Source: DASSKK01 sp035690495 | Lineage (GTDB): Bacteria; Actinomycetota; Actinomycetes; Propionibacteriales; Nocardioidaceae | Length of the DNA: 64,000 nt | Assembly (NCBI GenBank): GCA_035690495.1 | Contig: DASSKK010000007.1 | Coordinates: forward strand, 1 to 64,000 | Reading direction: 5' to 3' | Shown here: positions 56,060-64,000 of the stretch, piece by piece | How the letters are laid out: each line of letters starts with the position of its first letter | Numbering within the stretch: position 1 is the stretch's first letter | Made by a program: the position numbers and the translations under genes | The notes under the pieces: generated by a model | What the model was told of the DNA's origin: nothing | The model's database searches: none | Seen by the model: only the letters and a program-made list of their open reading frames with translations

Positions 56060-58084
56060 TCAGCTCAAGGCTGCGGCGGCCGCGATCAGGGCGACGAGCG
56101 CGAGGAGCATGTAGGCGAGGTAGGCGTCGAGCCGTCCCGATTGCAGGGACTTCGCCGCGCGGACAATCCAGCCCAGCGGCGACAAGAGCGGCCGGTAGAG
56201 GAAATGATCGACGACTTCGATGACGTCGGCGGTATAGCCGAGGTTGGTGCCGGAGGGGTCTTCTGGATCGAGTTCGCGCAATTCGGTGCGGGTAAGCAGA
56301 AGGTTGGCGAGGACGTGCCGGGTCGGGTTGGCGAAGCCGAAAGCGGTGTACCGATCGGGTCCGGAGACGCCTCCTGTCGCGGAGTGCCAGGCCGGTGTCC
56401 GGCGTACCCGCAGCGCCGCGCCGCGGCTGAGGACAAGGACCAGGCCCGCGAGTCCGATGAGACCGACCGGGAAGGTGATCCACAGCCAGGACGGCGAGAG
56501 GATGGAGAAGTCGGCGAAGACCGGTTGGAGCACCCACGGGGACTTGATCGCCTGGGCTACCAGGTGAGGCGGCACGACCGGCGCGAGTCCGTTGGCGATG
56601 AAGCCGACCTCATATGGCGCGAGGCCGGCGACCACCATGCAGCCGAACGCGGGCAGAGCGACACCGATCCGGCCGAGCCAACCACCCTCATCCGCCGGGT
56701 CCCGTGGTGGCGCGACCGAAGGGGCCGATCCCAGGACGGACAGTCCGAGGATGCGGACGAACGCCACTGCTGCGAACCCGGCAGTGAGAGCGACCGCGGC
56801 CCCGGAGATCGCCATCGCGAGTTGCAGTCCTAGCCCGTCGACGCGGAACAGTTGCATGAACGACTCGAGAAGGAACCACTCGGAGACGAAGCCGACAGTG
56901 ATTGGCAGTCCGGCCAGGGTGAGCGCACCGGCCGCGAACCCCGCGCCGTGCCAGGGCAAAAGGCGGCCCAGTCCGGACAGGTCGTTCAATTCGGTGCTGC
57001 CCGTGGCCTCCTCGATCGTGCTGACGGCCAGGAACAACGCGGACTTGGCCATTGCGTGCGCGACCAACTGCAGGGTCGCTGTCAGCAGGCCGAGCACTTC
57101 CAACCGCGGCACCCCGGCGAGCGCACCGGATGCCGCCACAGCCCAGCCGGCGACGATCAGCCCGCCGTTCTCGACACTCGAATAGGCGACCACCCGGGCG
57201 AGATCGTGCTGCACGGTCGCGTGGGCGATACCAAGCAACGCGGTGAAACCGGCGCCGAGCAGCACGACGATGACCAGCCAGGTCGGGGGCGCGCCGAGGA
57301 CCGCAAGGCAGCGCCACAGGCCGTAGAAGCCGACGTTGACCGCCACCCCGGCCATCAACGCCCGGGAGGGCCCGGGCGCTGCGGCGTACCCGCGCGGCAT
57401 CCAGATCTGCAGAGGGACCAGGCCGACCTTGGCGCCGAACCCAAGGATCAGCAGGACATAGGCTGCCTGCCGCGCGCCGTTGTCGGGAACGCTCGCCCAG
57501 GAGTCGATCTGGACCGAACCGCTGGTTGAGGTGAGGAGCAGGAACCCGAGCAGCAGCGCTGCGCCGCTGGCCTTGCCGACGGCCAGGGTCAGGAAGCTGT
57601 CCCGGGCGGTCTGGGTCGGTCCCCGGCGGTGTCCGGCCAGCAGGTAGAACGCGAAGGTGACCGCTTCCCACCCGATCAGGAAGACGAAGGCCCCGCCGGC
57701 AGTCATGACCAACGCGATCCCCACCAGGGTCAGCGACCACGCCGATCCCAGGCCGCGTCCGTGGACTCGATGTTCGGGGCGCGCCCATCCGGCCGCGGCA
57801 AGCGAGACGGCGACGCCGACGGCTCCGGAGACGGTGAGGAACAGTCCGGCCAGCGGATCGACACGCAGGGCCGTGGCGCCGAATCCCAGCAGATTCCCGA
57901 TCCCGATCTCACCGGGCGCCCCGGTCACGGCCAGGGCGCCGGACGCGGCCAGGCAGCCGGATCCGACGGCCGCCGCGAGGTAGGGCAGCATCCGAGACAG
58001 GGGGGCACCGATGCCCGCGAGCAGGTCGATTGTCGCTCCGACCGCGAAGACCAAGAACGCCACCAGGAGGAGTGTCGCGGTCAT
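56060..58084 (-). CDS. Hydrogenase-4/NuoL-like proton-pumping membrane subunit
   Basis: A 674-residue antiporter-like membrane protein of about 15 helices, of the HyfB/NuoL family (Rv0083-like). It has the pumping Glu in LIGWEAVTFAFYLLAGH and the Lys in LILGFGAKVGLVPLQIWMPR (a Gln and Gly replace two His/Ala positions of NuoL), plus LARVVAYSSVENGGLI. The C-terminal 100 residues form an amphipathic region and final helix LLALVALIAAAAALS. ATG overlaps the stop of the upstream NuoB-like gene. Part of the hydrogenase-like complex. Confidence 0.85.
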   Translation of the reverse strand: MTATLLLVAFLVFAVGATIDLLAGIGAPLSRMLPYLAAAVGSGCLAASGALAVTGAPGEIGIGNLLGFGATALRVDPLAGLFLTVSGAVGVAVSLAAAGWARPEHRVHGRGLGSAWSLTLVGIALVMTAGGAFVFLIGWEAVTFAFYLLAGHRRGPTQTARDSFLTLAVGKASGAALLLGFLLLTSTSGSVQIDSWASVPDNGARQAAYVLLILGFGAKVGLVPLQIWMPRGYAAAPGPSRALMAGVAVNVGFYGLWRCLAVLGAPPTWLVIVVLLGAGFTALLGIAHATVQHDLARVVAYSSVENGGLIVAGWAVAASGALAGVPRLEVLGLLTATLQLVAHAMAKSALFLAVSTIEEATGSTELNDLSGLGRLLPWHGAGFAAGALTLAGLPITVGFVSEWFLLESFMQLFRVDGLGLQLAMAISGAAVALTAGFAAVAFVRILGLSVLGSAPSVAPPRDPADEGGWLGRIGVALPAFGCMVVAGLAPYEVGFIANGLAPVVPPHLVAQAIKSPWVLQPVFADFSILSPSWLWITFPVGLIGLAGLVLVLSRGAALRVRRTPAWHSATGGVSGPDRYTAFGFANPTRHVLANLLLTRTELRELDPEDPSGTNLGYTADVIEVVDHFLYRPLLSPLGWIVRAAKSLQSGRLDAYLAYMLLALVALIAAAAALS

Positions 58085-58863
58085 CGGCGTACCTCCGGCA
58101 ATCGGCCGAGGGCGAGCAAGATGCCGTGCAGCAGCGCGAACGGAGTCGGTGGCGAACCGGGCACCCACACGTCCACGTCGATTAGGTCGCCGATGCCTCC
58201 AGCGGTGGCGTAGGAGGGGGAGACCATGCCGCCGCTGATCGCGTCGGTGCCCGCGGCGATGATCACGACGGGACGGGCGGTTGCTTGCAGCGTGCCGGCA
58301 ACGGGTTCGCTCATGCCCTGCGCGCCCGCACCGGTGATCAGCAACAGGTCTGCGTGCCGGGGGCTCGCGGTGAGGAAGATGCCGAGCCGGTGCACGTCGT
58401 AGGTGGGATTGGTGAGCGCTTTGACCTCCCATTCGTCGGCGCCGTCCGAGCCCGCGTCCACGTGGCGGACATGCACCGACCGACCGAAGGCCCGGACCCG
58501 GCGGGCCAGATCGACGCGAAGCGCGGCTAAGGAGTCGTCGTCCTCCTGGCGTTGCGGTACGACGAGCCCGCCGCGGGTCGGGCTGCCGAGGTCGGTGCCG
58601 GCCGCCCAACCGAAGCGGTCCGGCCGGGCGCCGACACACGCGCCGCACAGGATGCATCGGCCGCGATCCACGCTCACCAGATGCTGGTCGTCTTGGCCGA
58701 TCGCCGCCGTGGGGCAGAGCGCGGCGACGTCGTGGCGTTCCGGTCGGTCGGGGTCGAGCACGTCGATGGCGCCGCGCCAGGACTCGGCGTACTCATCGGG
58801 TTTGCGTGGGTAGCGGCTGGTGAGGATTCCGTCGCGCAGACCGCGCAATGGCCAGGGCATCAC
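58081..58863 (-). CDS. Ferredoxin-NuoB-like fusion subunit lacking N2-cluster cysteines
   Basis: A 260-residue subunit joining an N-terminal ferredoxin-like domain (cysteines C50, C70, C73, C76; the set that binds one [4Fe-4S] cluster) to a NuoB/HyfI-like domain (residues 115-255). The latter keeps the family frame (NPTYDVHRLGIFLTASPRHA, ADLLLITGAGAQGMSEPV, IIAAGTDAISGGM, DVWVPGSPPTPFA), but its four N2 cluster cysteines are replaced by D140, D143, D207 and S237. Overlaps its neighbours by 4 bases on both sides. It cannot host the normal proximal cluster. Confidence 0.85.
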   Translation of the reverse strand: MMPWPLRGLRDGILTSRYPRKPDEYAESWRGAIDVLDPDRPERHDVAALCPTAAIGQDDQHLVSVDRGRCILCGACVGARPDRFGWAAGTDLGSPTRGGLVVPQRQEDDDSLAALRVDLARRVRAFGRSVHVRHVDAGSDGADEWEVKALTNPTYDVHRLGIFLTASPRHADLLLITGAGAQGMSEPVAGTLQATARPVVIIAAGTDAISGGMVSPSYATAGGIGDLIDVDVWVPGSPPTPFALLHGILLALGRLPEVRR

Positions 58864-60275
58864 AGCGCCACCCCCGCGATCGACAGACCGAAACTGGCCT
58901 CGATGAAGGCGAAGTCGGTGAAGATGTCGCCGGCGAAGACATCGGGGAACAGACCGAGGTTGTGAAACGACGCCGAGCGCGGGTAACAGCGGGTGATGCT
59001 GCCGTCGGTGATGTCGACGGCGTACAGCACCTCACCCTGGGGTGCCTCCGCCCAGCCGATCCCGCGGCCGTCGGGCGCCGCGGTCGGCACGACGATGGGC
59101 TCCTTCGCGGCCGCGCCGTCCAATGCATCGACGGCGCTGCGTATCAGGTGGAGAGCCTCGGTCACCTCATCCCAGCGGACTCGCAACCGCTCTTGCGCGT
59201 CGCCGGCCTCGCGCCGTGCGCGGACGTCGAGTCGAAGCCCCAAATACCCGTCGTAGGGACGATGCAGGCGGGCATCGGTGTCAACACCGCTCGCCCGGCC
59301 GATCGGGCCGAGCGCACCCCACTCGCGGGCGCGCTCGACCGACAGCGGCCCGGTCTCCCGAAGCCGGTCCAGGAAGGTCGCGGTGCCCATCAGCTCGGCC
59401 ACGTCGCTGGCCAGCCGCGCAGTCAGCGTTTCGAGTGTGGTGCGTGCTTCGGCGGCTGTCAGCAGCGGGAGCGACCGCACCCCGCCGGGGACGACGACAC
59501 CACGGCCGAACCGGCTGCCGCAGAGCCTGCCGGCCAGGCGCAGCACGTTCTCCTTGTGCCAGCCGAATCGAGAGACCGCGACGACCAGACCCGCGGCCTC
59601 GGCGAGGCCGATCGCCACGTCGAGGTGGTTGGCGACGCGTTCCAGCTCCGCGTGCAGCACCCGCACGAGCCCGGCCGGGCGAGATACCTCGACACCGGCG
59701 AGTCGCTCGACCGCGTGGCTGTAGGCCAGGGCGTGTGCGACCGAGGCGATCCCTTCGACCCGTTCGGCCAGGCGGACTCCGTCGGCGACACTCAGCGACT
59801 GGAACCGCTCCTGTATCCCCCGGTGTTTGGCCGCGACGCGGATCCGGAGGTGCGGAATGTCCTCGCCGGGCGTCTCGATGACGTACTCCACGGACTCGTG
59901 GACCCCGCCGCGCACCGGGCCGTACGGAACAGAGAACAGGCCGTGTCCGCCGACGCGGCGCGGCACCGCCTCCGACGAGGCGACCAGCAACGGTTCCAGC
60001 CGCGGGTGTCCGTCAGGCCGAAGTCCGGTCAGGTCGTGCACCGCGCGCTCGTACCAGTCGGCGGCCGGCACCGAACCGGTCAGCGCCGGGTAGCTCGACG
60101 CACCAGCAGGCAACATGGCGTCGAGCGGCACGACCTCGCCGGGGGCCGCCAACAGGCCGGTCAGACGCATTCCGGTGTCGGCGGAGGTGGCGTACAGCCC
60201 GGCGAACCTTGCTCCGCCGGCCACCTGTTGGGTGAGGTCGTCGGCGAACGCAATGGCGCGTTCGGCAGTCGTCAT
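58860..60275 (-). CDS. HycE/NuoCD-like large subunit without nickel-iron ligands
   Basis: A 471-residue fusion of a NuoC-like domain (residues 1-105, SYPALTGSVPAADWYERAVH, DLTGLRPDGHP) and a hydrogenase large-subunit/NuoD-like domain (GPVRGGVHESVEYVIETPGE, KHRGIQERFQSLSVADGVRL). The first nickel-iron motif (ERICGICS in hydrogenases) reads ERVEGIAS (171-178), and the C-terminal DPCxxC motif is replaced by EASFGLSIAGVAL. Both cysteine pairs are thus lost. Such proteins belong to hydrogenase-related complexes, not active hydrogenases. ATG overlaps the upstream stop. Confidence 0.85.
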   Translation of the reverse strand: MTTAERAIAFADDLTQQVAGGARFAGLYATSADTGMRLTGLLAAPGEVVPLDAMLPAGASSYPALTGSVPAADWYERAVHDLTGLRPDGHPRLEPLLVASSEAVPRRVGGHGLFSVPYGPVRGGVHESVEYVIETPGEDIPHLRIRVAAKHRGIQERFQSLSVADGVRLAERVEGIASVAHALAYSHAVERLAGVEVSRPAGLVRVLHAELERVANHLDVAIGLAEAAGLVVAVSRFGWHKENVLRLAGRLCGSRFGRGVVVPGGVRSLPLLTAAEARTTLETLTARLASDVAELMGTATFLDRLRETGPLSVERAREWGALGPIGRASGVDTDARLHRPYDGYLGLRLDVRARREAGDAQERLRVRWDEVTEALHLIRSAVDALDGAAAKEPIVVPTAAPDGRGIGWAEAPQGEVLYAVDITDGSITRCYPRSASFHNLGLFPDVFAGDIFTDFAFIEASFGLSIAGVAL

Positions 60276-61774
60276 GGTCGAGCTCCGAGCTCGGCCGCTG
60301 CCTGGTGGAGAAGTTGCTGGAGGGGGCCGGGCGGGTGAATGCCGAGCACCAGAAGGGCGATCAGTCCCGCAACCATGGGCGCGACTAGCCAAACGCTCGG
60401 CTCCCGGCGAGCCCGCATCGCACCGGGCCCGAGTCCATGCGCGGCGGACGCGTGGGCGTCGGTGCCGGACTCGAACGACATCCGCGTCGTGACGAATGAG
60501 AGGCCGAGGAACGCCAGAGTGGTCAGCAGGACCAGGATCGCCGCCGGAGCCTTGGACGGGCTGGCCAGGCCGCCGGCAACGATCATGAACTCGCTGCGGA
60601 AGATCCCGAACGGGGGGAGGGCCGACAGCGCCAGCACCGCGAGCAGGAACATCGGTGCGGTGAGGGGGAGCCGGTCCAACGTCGCGCGGATACGGCCGAT
60701 GTCCCGGGTCCGGTAGAGCGCCGACATCGTCCCCGCGCCGAAAAAGGCGCAGCTCTTGGCGGCGGCGTGTGCGAGCACGTGCAGCATTGCCCCGGCCGCG
60801 GCGATGGGCGCGCCGAAGCCGATCGCCATCGCCAGGATGCCCATGTGTTCCACCGAGGAGTAGGCGAGCAGCCGTTTTATGTCGTGCTGGTCGAGCAACA
60901 CGAGTGCGGCCAGCAACAGACTGGCGATGCCGAACGCCAACAACACAGTGCGGCCGAACGATGCGCCGACGGCCGCACTGGTGATCTGGTAGTAGCGCAA
61001 GATCGCGTAGAAGCTGACCGCGAGCAGCCCACCGGACAGCAGTGTCGACGCCGGCGCCGGTGCCTCGGCATGCGCGTCGGGCAGCCAGGTGTGCACCGGA
61101 ACCAGGCCCATCTTGGTGCCGAATCCCAATGTTGCGAGCACGAATGACAACCGCACCGCGCCAGCGGGAAGTGCAAGGCCCGCGTGGATGAGCTGGCCGA
61201 TGCCCAGGCCGAGCCCTTCACCGAGAACCCGTGCGCCCGCGTAGTAGATGATGATCGTGGCGAACAAAGCGACACCCAAACCGGCCGAGGCGATCAGCAG
61301 GTACTTCCACGACGCCTCGGCCGCGCCGTCAGTGTCATCGATCGCCACCAGCAGCGCCGAGACGACCGTGGTCACCTCGATCGCGATCCACAACAGCGCC
61401 AGTCCGGACATGAGCGGGGCGGCGAGCATCGCCCAGCAGAACAGGTTCAGCCCGCACCACAGCAGCCGGGTGCGACACCGGTGACCGTCCTCATGGGCCT
61501 GGGCGCGCAGGTATCCGACGGTGTAGACGGTCGTCGCGGCATATAGGAAGCCGACGGTCAACACGAACACACCCGAGAGGGCGTCGGCGCGAAGGAACCC
61601 GGTGCCCACCGTGCGGTTGGCCGCCGCCGGAACCAGCACCAGAGCAAGACCGAAACAGGCCAAGCCGGCCACCACACTCACCACGCGTCCCACACTGACG
61701 GGGACCACCAGCGAGACCAGCGCGGCGGCAAGGCCGACCGTGACCAGAGCGATCAGAACGCCCGACACTGTCAA
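60272..61774 (-). CDS. HyfF/NuoN-like proton-pumping membrane subunit
   Basis: A 500-residue, 14-helix antiporter-like subunit. The conserved pump residues are present: Glu in LLWIAIEVTTVVSALL, Lys in LGFGTKMGLVPVHTWLPDAH and the later Lys region DQHDIKRLLAYSSVEHMGIL and ACFFGAGT-like AAKSCAFFGAGTMS. Resembles HycQ/Rv0086. Overlaps its neighbours by 4 bases on both sides. With the NuoL-like protein it would give two ion paths in the complex. Confidence 0.88.
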   Translation of the reverse strand: MTVSGVLIALVTVGLAAALVSLVVPVSVGRVVSVVAGLACFGLALVLVPAAANRTVGTGFLRADALSGVFVLTVGFLYAATTVYTVGYLRAQAHEDGHRCRTRLLWCGLNLFCWAMLAAPLMSGLALLWIAIEVTTVVSALLVAIDDTDGAAEASWKYLLIASAGLGVALFATIIIYYAGARVLGEGLGLGIGQLIHAGLALPAGAVRLSFVLATLGFGTKMGLVPVHTWLPDAHAEAPAPASTLLSGGLLAVSFYAILRYYQITSAAVGASFGRTVLLAFGIASLLLAALVLLDQHDIKRLLAYSSVEHMGILAMAIGFGAPIAAAGAMLHVLAHAAAKSCAFFGAGTMSALYRTRDIGRIRATLDRLPLTAPMFLLAVLALSALPPFGIFRSEFMIVAGGLASPSKAPAAILVLLTTLAFLGLSFVTTRMSFESGTDAHASAAHGLGPGAMRARREPSVWLVAPMVAGLIALLVLGIHPPGPLQQLLHQAAAELGARP

Positions 61775-62439
61775 CCTCGCAGCCTGGTCAAGGGACGCGT
61801 GGACAGCGACGCAGTACTGCGGTGATGCACCCGGATGAGCACGCCGAACACGACCGCCGCGACCAACAGGTCAAACAGGAACACCAGCTCGAGGATGAAC
61901 GGCAACCCGGCCGCGATCACCAGCGCGGCCAGTGACACCCCGTTCTCCAAGGAGAAGAACCCGACGGACTGGCTGATCACATCACTGCGGATGACCATCA
62001 TCACGAAGCCCACGAGAAACACCGCGACCGACATCCCGAACGCCGACTCGGGCAGCACCGTGCTACTTATCCCGAAGGCGCCACTGACGAAAAACCCGAA
62101 ACCACCCGCGACCAAGGCAAGCAGCACCTGCGTGGCCAGCCCGAACCGTCCGCTGCCGGCGATCTCACCATTGGTTCCACGCACCAGCCGACGTAGCGCC
62201 CAGGGCACAGCCACGACCTTCAACACGAACGAGAACCCGGCCACGGCGTACAACTCCGGAACAGCACGAGACGCCGCGACGACGAGAGCCAGCACGCTGA
62301 TGACCAACGACTGTGCGGCGTACAGGCGGACCTGGTCGCGCAGTAAGGCCTGACGCAGCATCCCGAACTCGATCAGGAGCACGAGTACAGCGACCGCATT
62401 GGTCGCGGCGTCATAGAAACCGGGAACGGTGTGCGACAT
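61771..62439 (-). CDS. HyfE/HycP-like membrane subunit
   Basis: A 222-residue membrane protein with about seven helices, matching the small HyfE/HycP (Rv0085) subunit: VLVLLIEFGMLRQALLRDQV, AQSLVISVLALVVAASRAVP, FFSLENGVSLAALVIAAGLP with the conserved Glu in SLENG and FDLLVAAVVFGVLIRVHHRS. It corresponds to a NuoK/MrpC-like pump component. ATG 62439 overlaps the upstream stop. Confidence 0.85.
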   Translation of the reverse strand: MSHTVPGFYDAATNAVAVLVLLIEFGMLRQALLRDQVRLYAAQSLVISVLALVVAASRAVPELYAVAGFSFVLKVVAVPWALRRLVRGTNGEIAGSGRFGLATQVLLALVAGGFGFFVSGAFGISSTVLPESAFGMSVAVFLVGFVMMVIRSDVISQSVGFFSLENGVSLAALVIAAGLPFILELVFLFDLLVAAVVFGVLIRVHHRSTASLSTRPLTRLRG

Positions 62440-63404
62440 CAGCCGGCCCCGATCAGCAGGGTGAACACGGCCAACACCGACAGAAGAAACGCGGCAGAAA
62501 CGAACTCGGTGATCTTGAACAGCCGGAGCTTGCCGAACCCGCAGTCGATCACCGCGATCACCACCCCCAGGCCGGCGCACTTGGCCACCAACGTGACGAT
62601 GGCGATGACCACTGAGACCAGGTTGCCGTCGGTCGCCAGCCCCCACGGCACCACGAATAGGTTGAGCAGGAGCACGAAGAAGACCACCTGCTTGACCTGC
62701 CCGCCCCACTTCAGCACTGCCAGATAGGGGCCGGAGTGCTCGAACTCGCGCGCCTCCCCGAGCATCCCCAACTCGATCGTCGAAGAATGCGTGGCCACCG
62801 GAATCCGGTCGGTCTCGGCCAACAGCACCATGAACAGCGCGATCCCGGCGAGGATGTGTCCCGGCCGGATCAGCTGCGCTGCCGACGCACGCGTCGCCGC
62901 GGCCTCCGCGTACGGCAAGTCAGTGCCCGTGACGATCGCGACAGCGAAGGTGATGAACAGCACCACCGGCTCACCGATCGCAGCAAACGTAATGGCGCGG
63001 CTCGCACCGATCTGGGCGTATGGCGCGCCCGTGTCGGCAGCGGCGACCGCGACTACGAACGCGCCGAGGCTCAGCAGGAACCCACCACCGAGGATGTCGC
63101 CCTGATAGCCCAACGGAAGCCCGTAACTGGTCAGCACCGGAATCAGCAGCGGCACGAGCGCATACGCCACGAACGCGACACCTGGGGCGGCCAGGAAGAC
63201 CCAGCTCGCGCCTTCCGGGGCCAACGACTCCTTCCGGAACAACTTGCCCAAGTCGTAATAGGGCTGCAGGATCCGGGGGCCGCACCGTCCCTGCAGTCGG
63301 GCTTCAAACTGTGAGATCCACCCACTGACCCCGGGCGCGATCGCGACGACCGTGATCACCTGAAGCGCGTTGACCGCTCCAGGCGCCAACACAATGGCGC
63401 TCAC
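62439..63404 (-). CDS. HycD/NuoH-like membrane subunit
   Basis: A 321-residue NuoH-like subunit with eight helices that joins soluble and membrane arms. Signatures are GPRILQPYYDLGKLFRKES, the polar helix ETDRIPVATHSSTIELGMLG with its charged channel residues and HSGPYLAVLKWGGQVKQVV. Similar to Rv0084. GTG start at 63404; no ribosome site is obvious. First gene of the operon, so its promoter lies within 63405-63703. Confidence 0.85.
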   Translation of the reverse strand: MSAIVLAPGAVNALQVITVVAIAPGVSGWISQFEARLQGRCGPRILQPYYDLGKLFRKESLAPEGASWVFLAAPGVAFVAYALVPLLIPVLTSYGLPLGYQGDILGGGFLLSLGAFVVAVAAADTGAPYAQIGASRAITFAAIGEPVVLFITFAVAIVTGTDLPYAEAAATRASAAQLIRPGHILAGIALFMVLLAETDRIPVATHSSTIELGMLGEAREFEHSGPYLAVLKWGGQVKQVVFFVLLLNLFVVPWGLATDGNLVSVVIAIVTLVAKCAGLGVVIAVIDCGFGKLRLFKITEFVSAAFLLSVLAVFTLLIGAG

Positions 63405-63703
63405 GGGATGTTATGCACAAGAACAAGCGACGGGAACTCTTCGCGGTGCACCGACCACTCCTCTACCAGTGACCGCCAGCACGCCAGCGATCATTCGGTA
63501 GAAACCATCAGCGCGGACTCGGTGCGCGGTTAGAGGCGGGTTCCATCGCCTGAATGTTCAGCCTAAGCGGAATCACGACGACCGGCAAGCATCCAACGGC
63601 ATCGGCGTGGCCAGCGGATCCGCGCAGTGCCGACTCCCCAGCCCCACATGTCGGTGCCGTGTCGAGGCGCGTCACTCCTGGCCCGCTGCGGACCACAGCC
63701 GGG
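63405..63703. other. Upstream region of the hydrogenase-like operon
   Basis: No convincing gene was seen. The sequence just upstream of the first operon gene (TTATGCACAAGAACAAGC) is AT-richer and contains a possible promoter, but no clean -35/-10 pair or ribosome site was recognised. It should also contain any operator for the HTH-repeat protein. Confidence 0.35.
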
Positions 63704-63835
63704 TCATGTCACACGTTCTGGTTTCGCCAGGTATTGACCGTGTCCCTCGGTCAGCCGGTCGAGGGACTCGGTCTTGATCCGGATCATGCGCCGTCCGAGG
63801 CGTACGGTGTCCAGCGCCCCGGCGGCAGCGCGGCG
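63704..63835 (-). pseudogene. Excisionase-like HTH protein, N-terminally truncated
   Basis: The minus strand reads AAAGALDTVRLGRRMIRIKT followed by ESLDRLTEGHGQYL, the end of an excisionase/MerR-type HTH domain (usually ...ASGALPAVRLGRRTIRI). The N-terminal recognition helix is missing: the match stops at 63835, where the plus-strand integrase relic begins. It is a fragment of a mobile element's xis gene. Confidence 0.55.
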
Positions 63836-63987
63836 CCACCGCAGCCGAGCTGCAGGCCTGCGCAGGCCATGCCTGCCAGGCGGCGATGGCCATTTATCAG
63901 CACGCCACCCTCGACCGCGACAAGGCGCTTGCGCAGAAGATCGGTGAGACGTTCGGCGCATGGCAGACGTCTCGGGGGACGAAGTGA
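63832..63987 (+). pseudogene. C-terminal remnant of a second tyrosine integrase
   Basis: 51 codons from 63832 read GATAAELQACAGHACQAAMA then IYQHATLDRDKALAQKIGET and end GTK-stop. The AGHAxxAAMAIYQHAT segment carries the conserved His and the Tyr nucleophile of tyrosine recombinases (compare GHSTPAAAMRYQHA in the intact one). No upstream catalytic Arg or His is present. With the excisionase fragment it marks an older insertion or recombination scar. Confidence 0.6.
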
Positions 63988-64000
63988 TCGGGGTGTCGGG

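Noticed and set aside
58860..60275. Calling the large subunit an active [NiFe] hydrogenase (HycE)
   Set aside because: Both CxxC motifs that hold nickel and iron are missing, so the name would imply an activity the sequence cannot support.
63508..63696. A 62-codon minus-strand frame upstream of the hydrogenase-like operon
   Set aside because: No ribosome site, domain or plausible composition; treated as non-coding promoter region.

Overview
The window comes from a high-GC Gram-positive chromosome, an actinobacterium. Markers include a bacterial proteasome activator (Bpa), F420/deazaflavin-type and ANTAR proteins, a GTP-dependent PEP carboxykinase, a Streptomyces/mycobacteria-style three-gene succinate dehydrogenase, many GTG starts and the short actinobacterial SRP RNA. 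The gene neighbourhoods look like Nocardioides or relatives (Propionibacteriales); that genus-level guess is inference.

1-21.7 kb is mostly core genome: an undecaprenyl/lipid-type PAP2-diacylglycerol kinase fusion, an FdhF/YdeP molybdoenzyme, a secreted phospholipase D-like protein, serS, a HAD phosphatase, sdhC-sdhA-sdhB, pterin dehydratase, Bpa, a quinone oxidoreductase, a GntR regulator with a small membrane gene, mobA, a nitrilase-family amidase, a biotinyl-domain protein, tRNA-Ser(UGA) and tRNA-Ser(GCU). A tiny exported peptide with a duplicated DTGWDPVG motif faces a TrmB/LuxR-like regulator. pckG follows.

22.05-25.43 kb is a small island bounded by tRNA-Arg(ACG) and a decayed copy of that tRNA's 3' end. 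It holds two toxin-antitoxin modules (a ParDE whose toxin looks truncated and an intact RelBE-like pair), a GNAT-like gene and an intact/pseudogene pair of CBU_0592-like membrane proteins. It is flanked by inverted copies of a 33-base palindromic repeat.

25.5-53.7 kb is again mostly housekeeping: secreted phosphoesterase, RNA 2',3'-cyclic phosphodiesterase (ThpR), ACT protein, NCS1 permease, menB, three-subunit proton-pumping transhydrogenase (pntAA-AB-B), upp, tadA with its partner, tRNA-Ser(CGA), K+/H+ antiporter, a squalene-cyclase-like toroid protein, tRNA-Ser(GGA), SRP RNA, dnaX-ybaB-recR-DUF5063, lysC(ask)-asd, and three successive ANTAR-domain regulators. All four serine tRNAs needed to read the serine codons, and serS, lie in this window.

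53.9-64.0 kb is a mobile region. It begins with a tRNA 3'-end fragment (tRNA-Pro-like) and a tyrosine integrase, and ends in fused remnants of an excisionase and a second integrase. Its cargo is a seven-gene minus-strand operon: six subunits resembling the membrane and soluble arms of group 4 hydrogenase / complex I, plus a protein built of repeated helix-turn-helix units. The catalytic subunit has lost both CxxC nickel-iron motifs, and the NuoB-like subunit has lost all four N2-cluster cysteines, while the ion-pumping membrane arm keeps its charged residues. It therefore looks like a hydrogenase-related (Ehr-like) complex of unknown reaction, and it is the most unusual system in the window.
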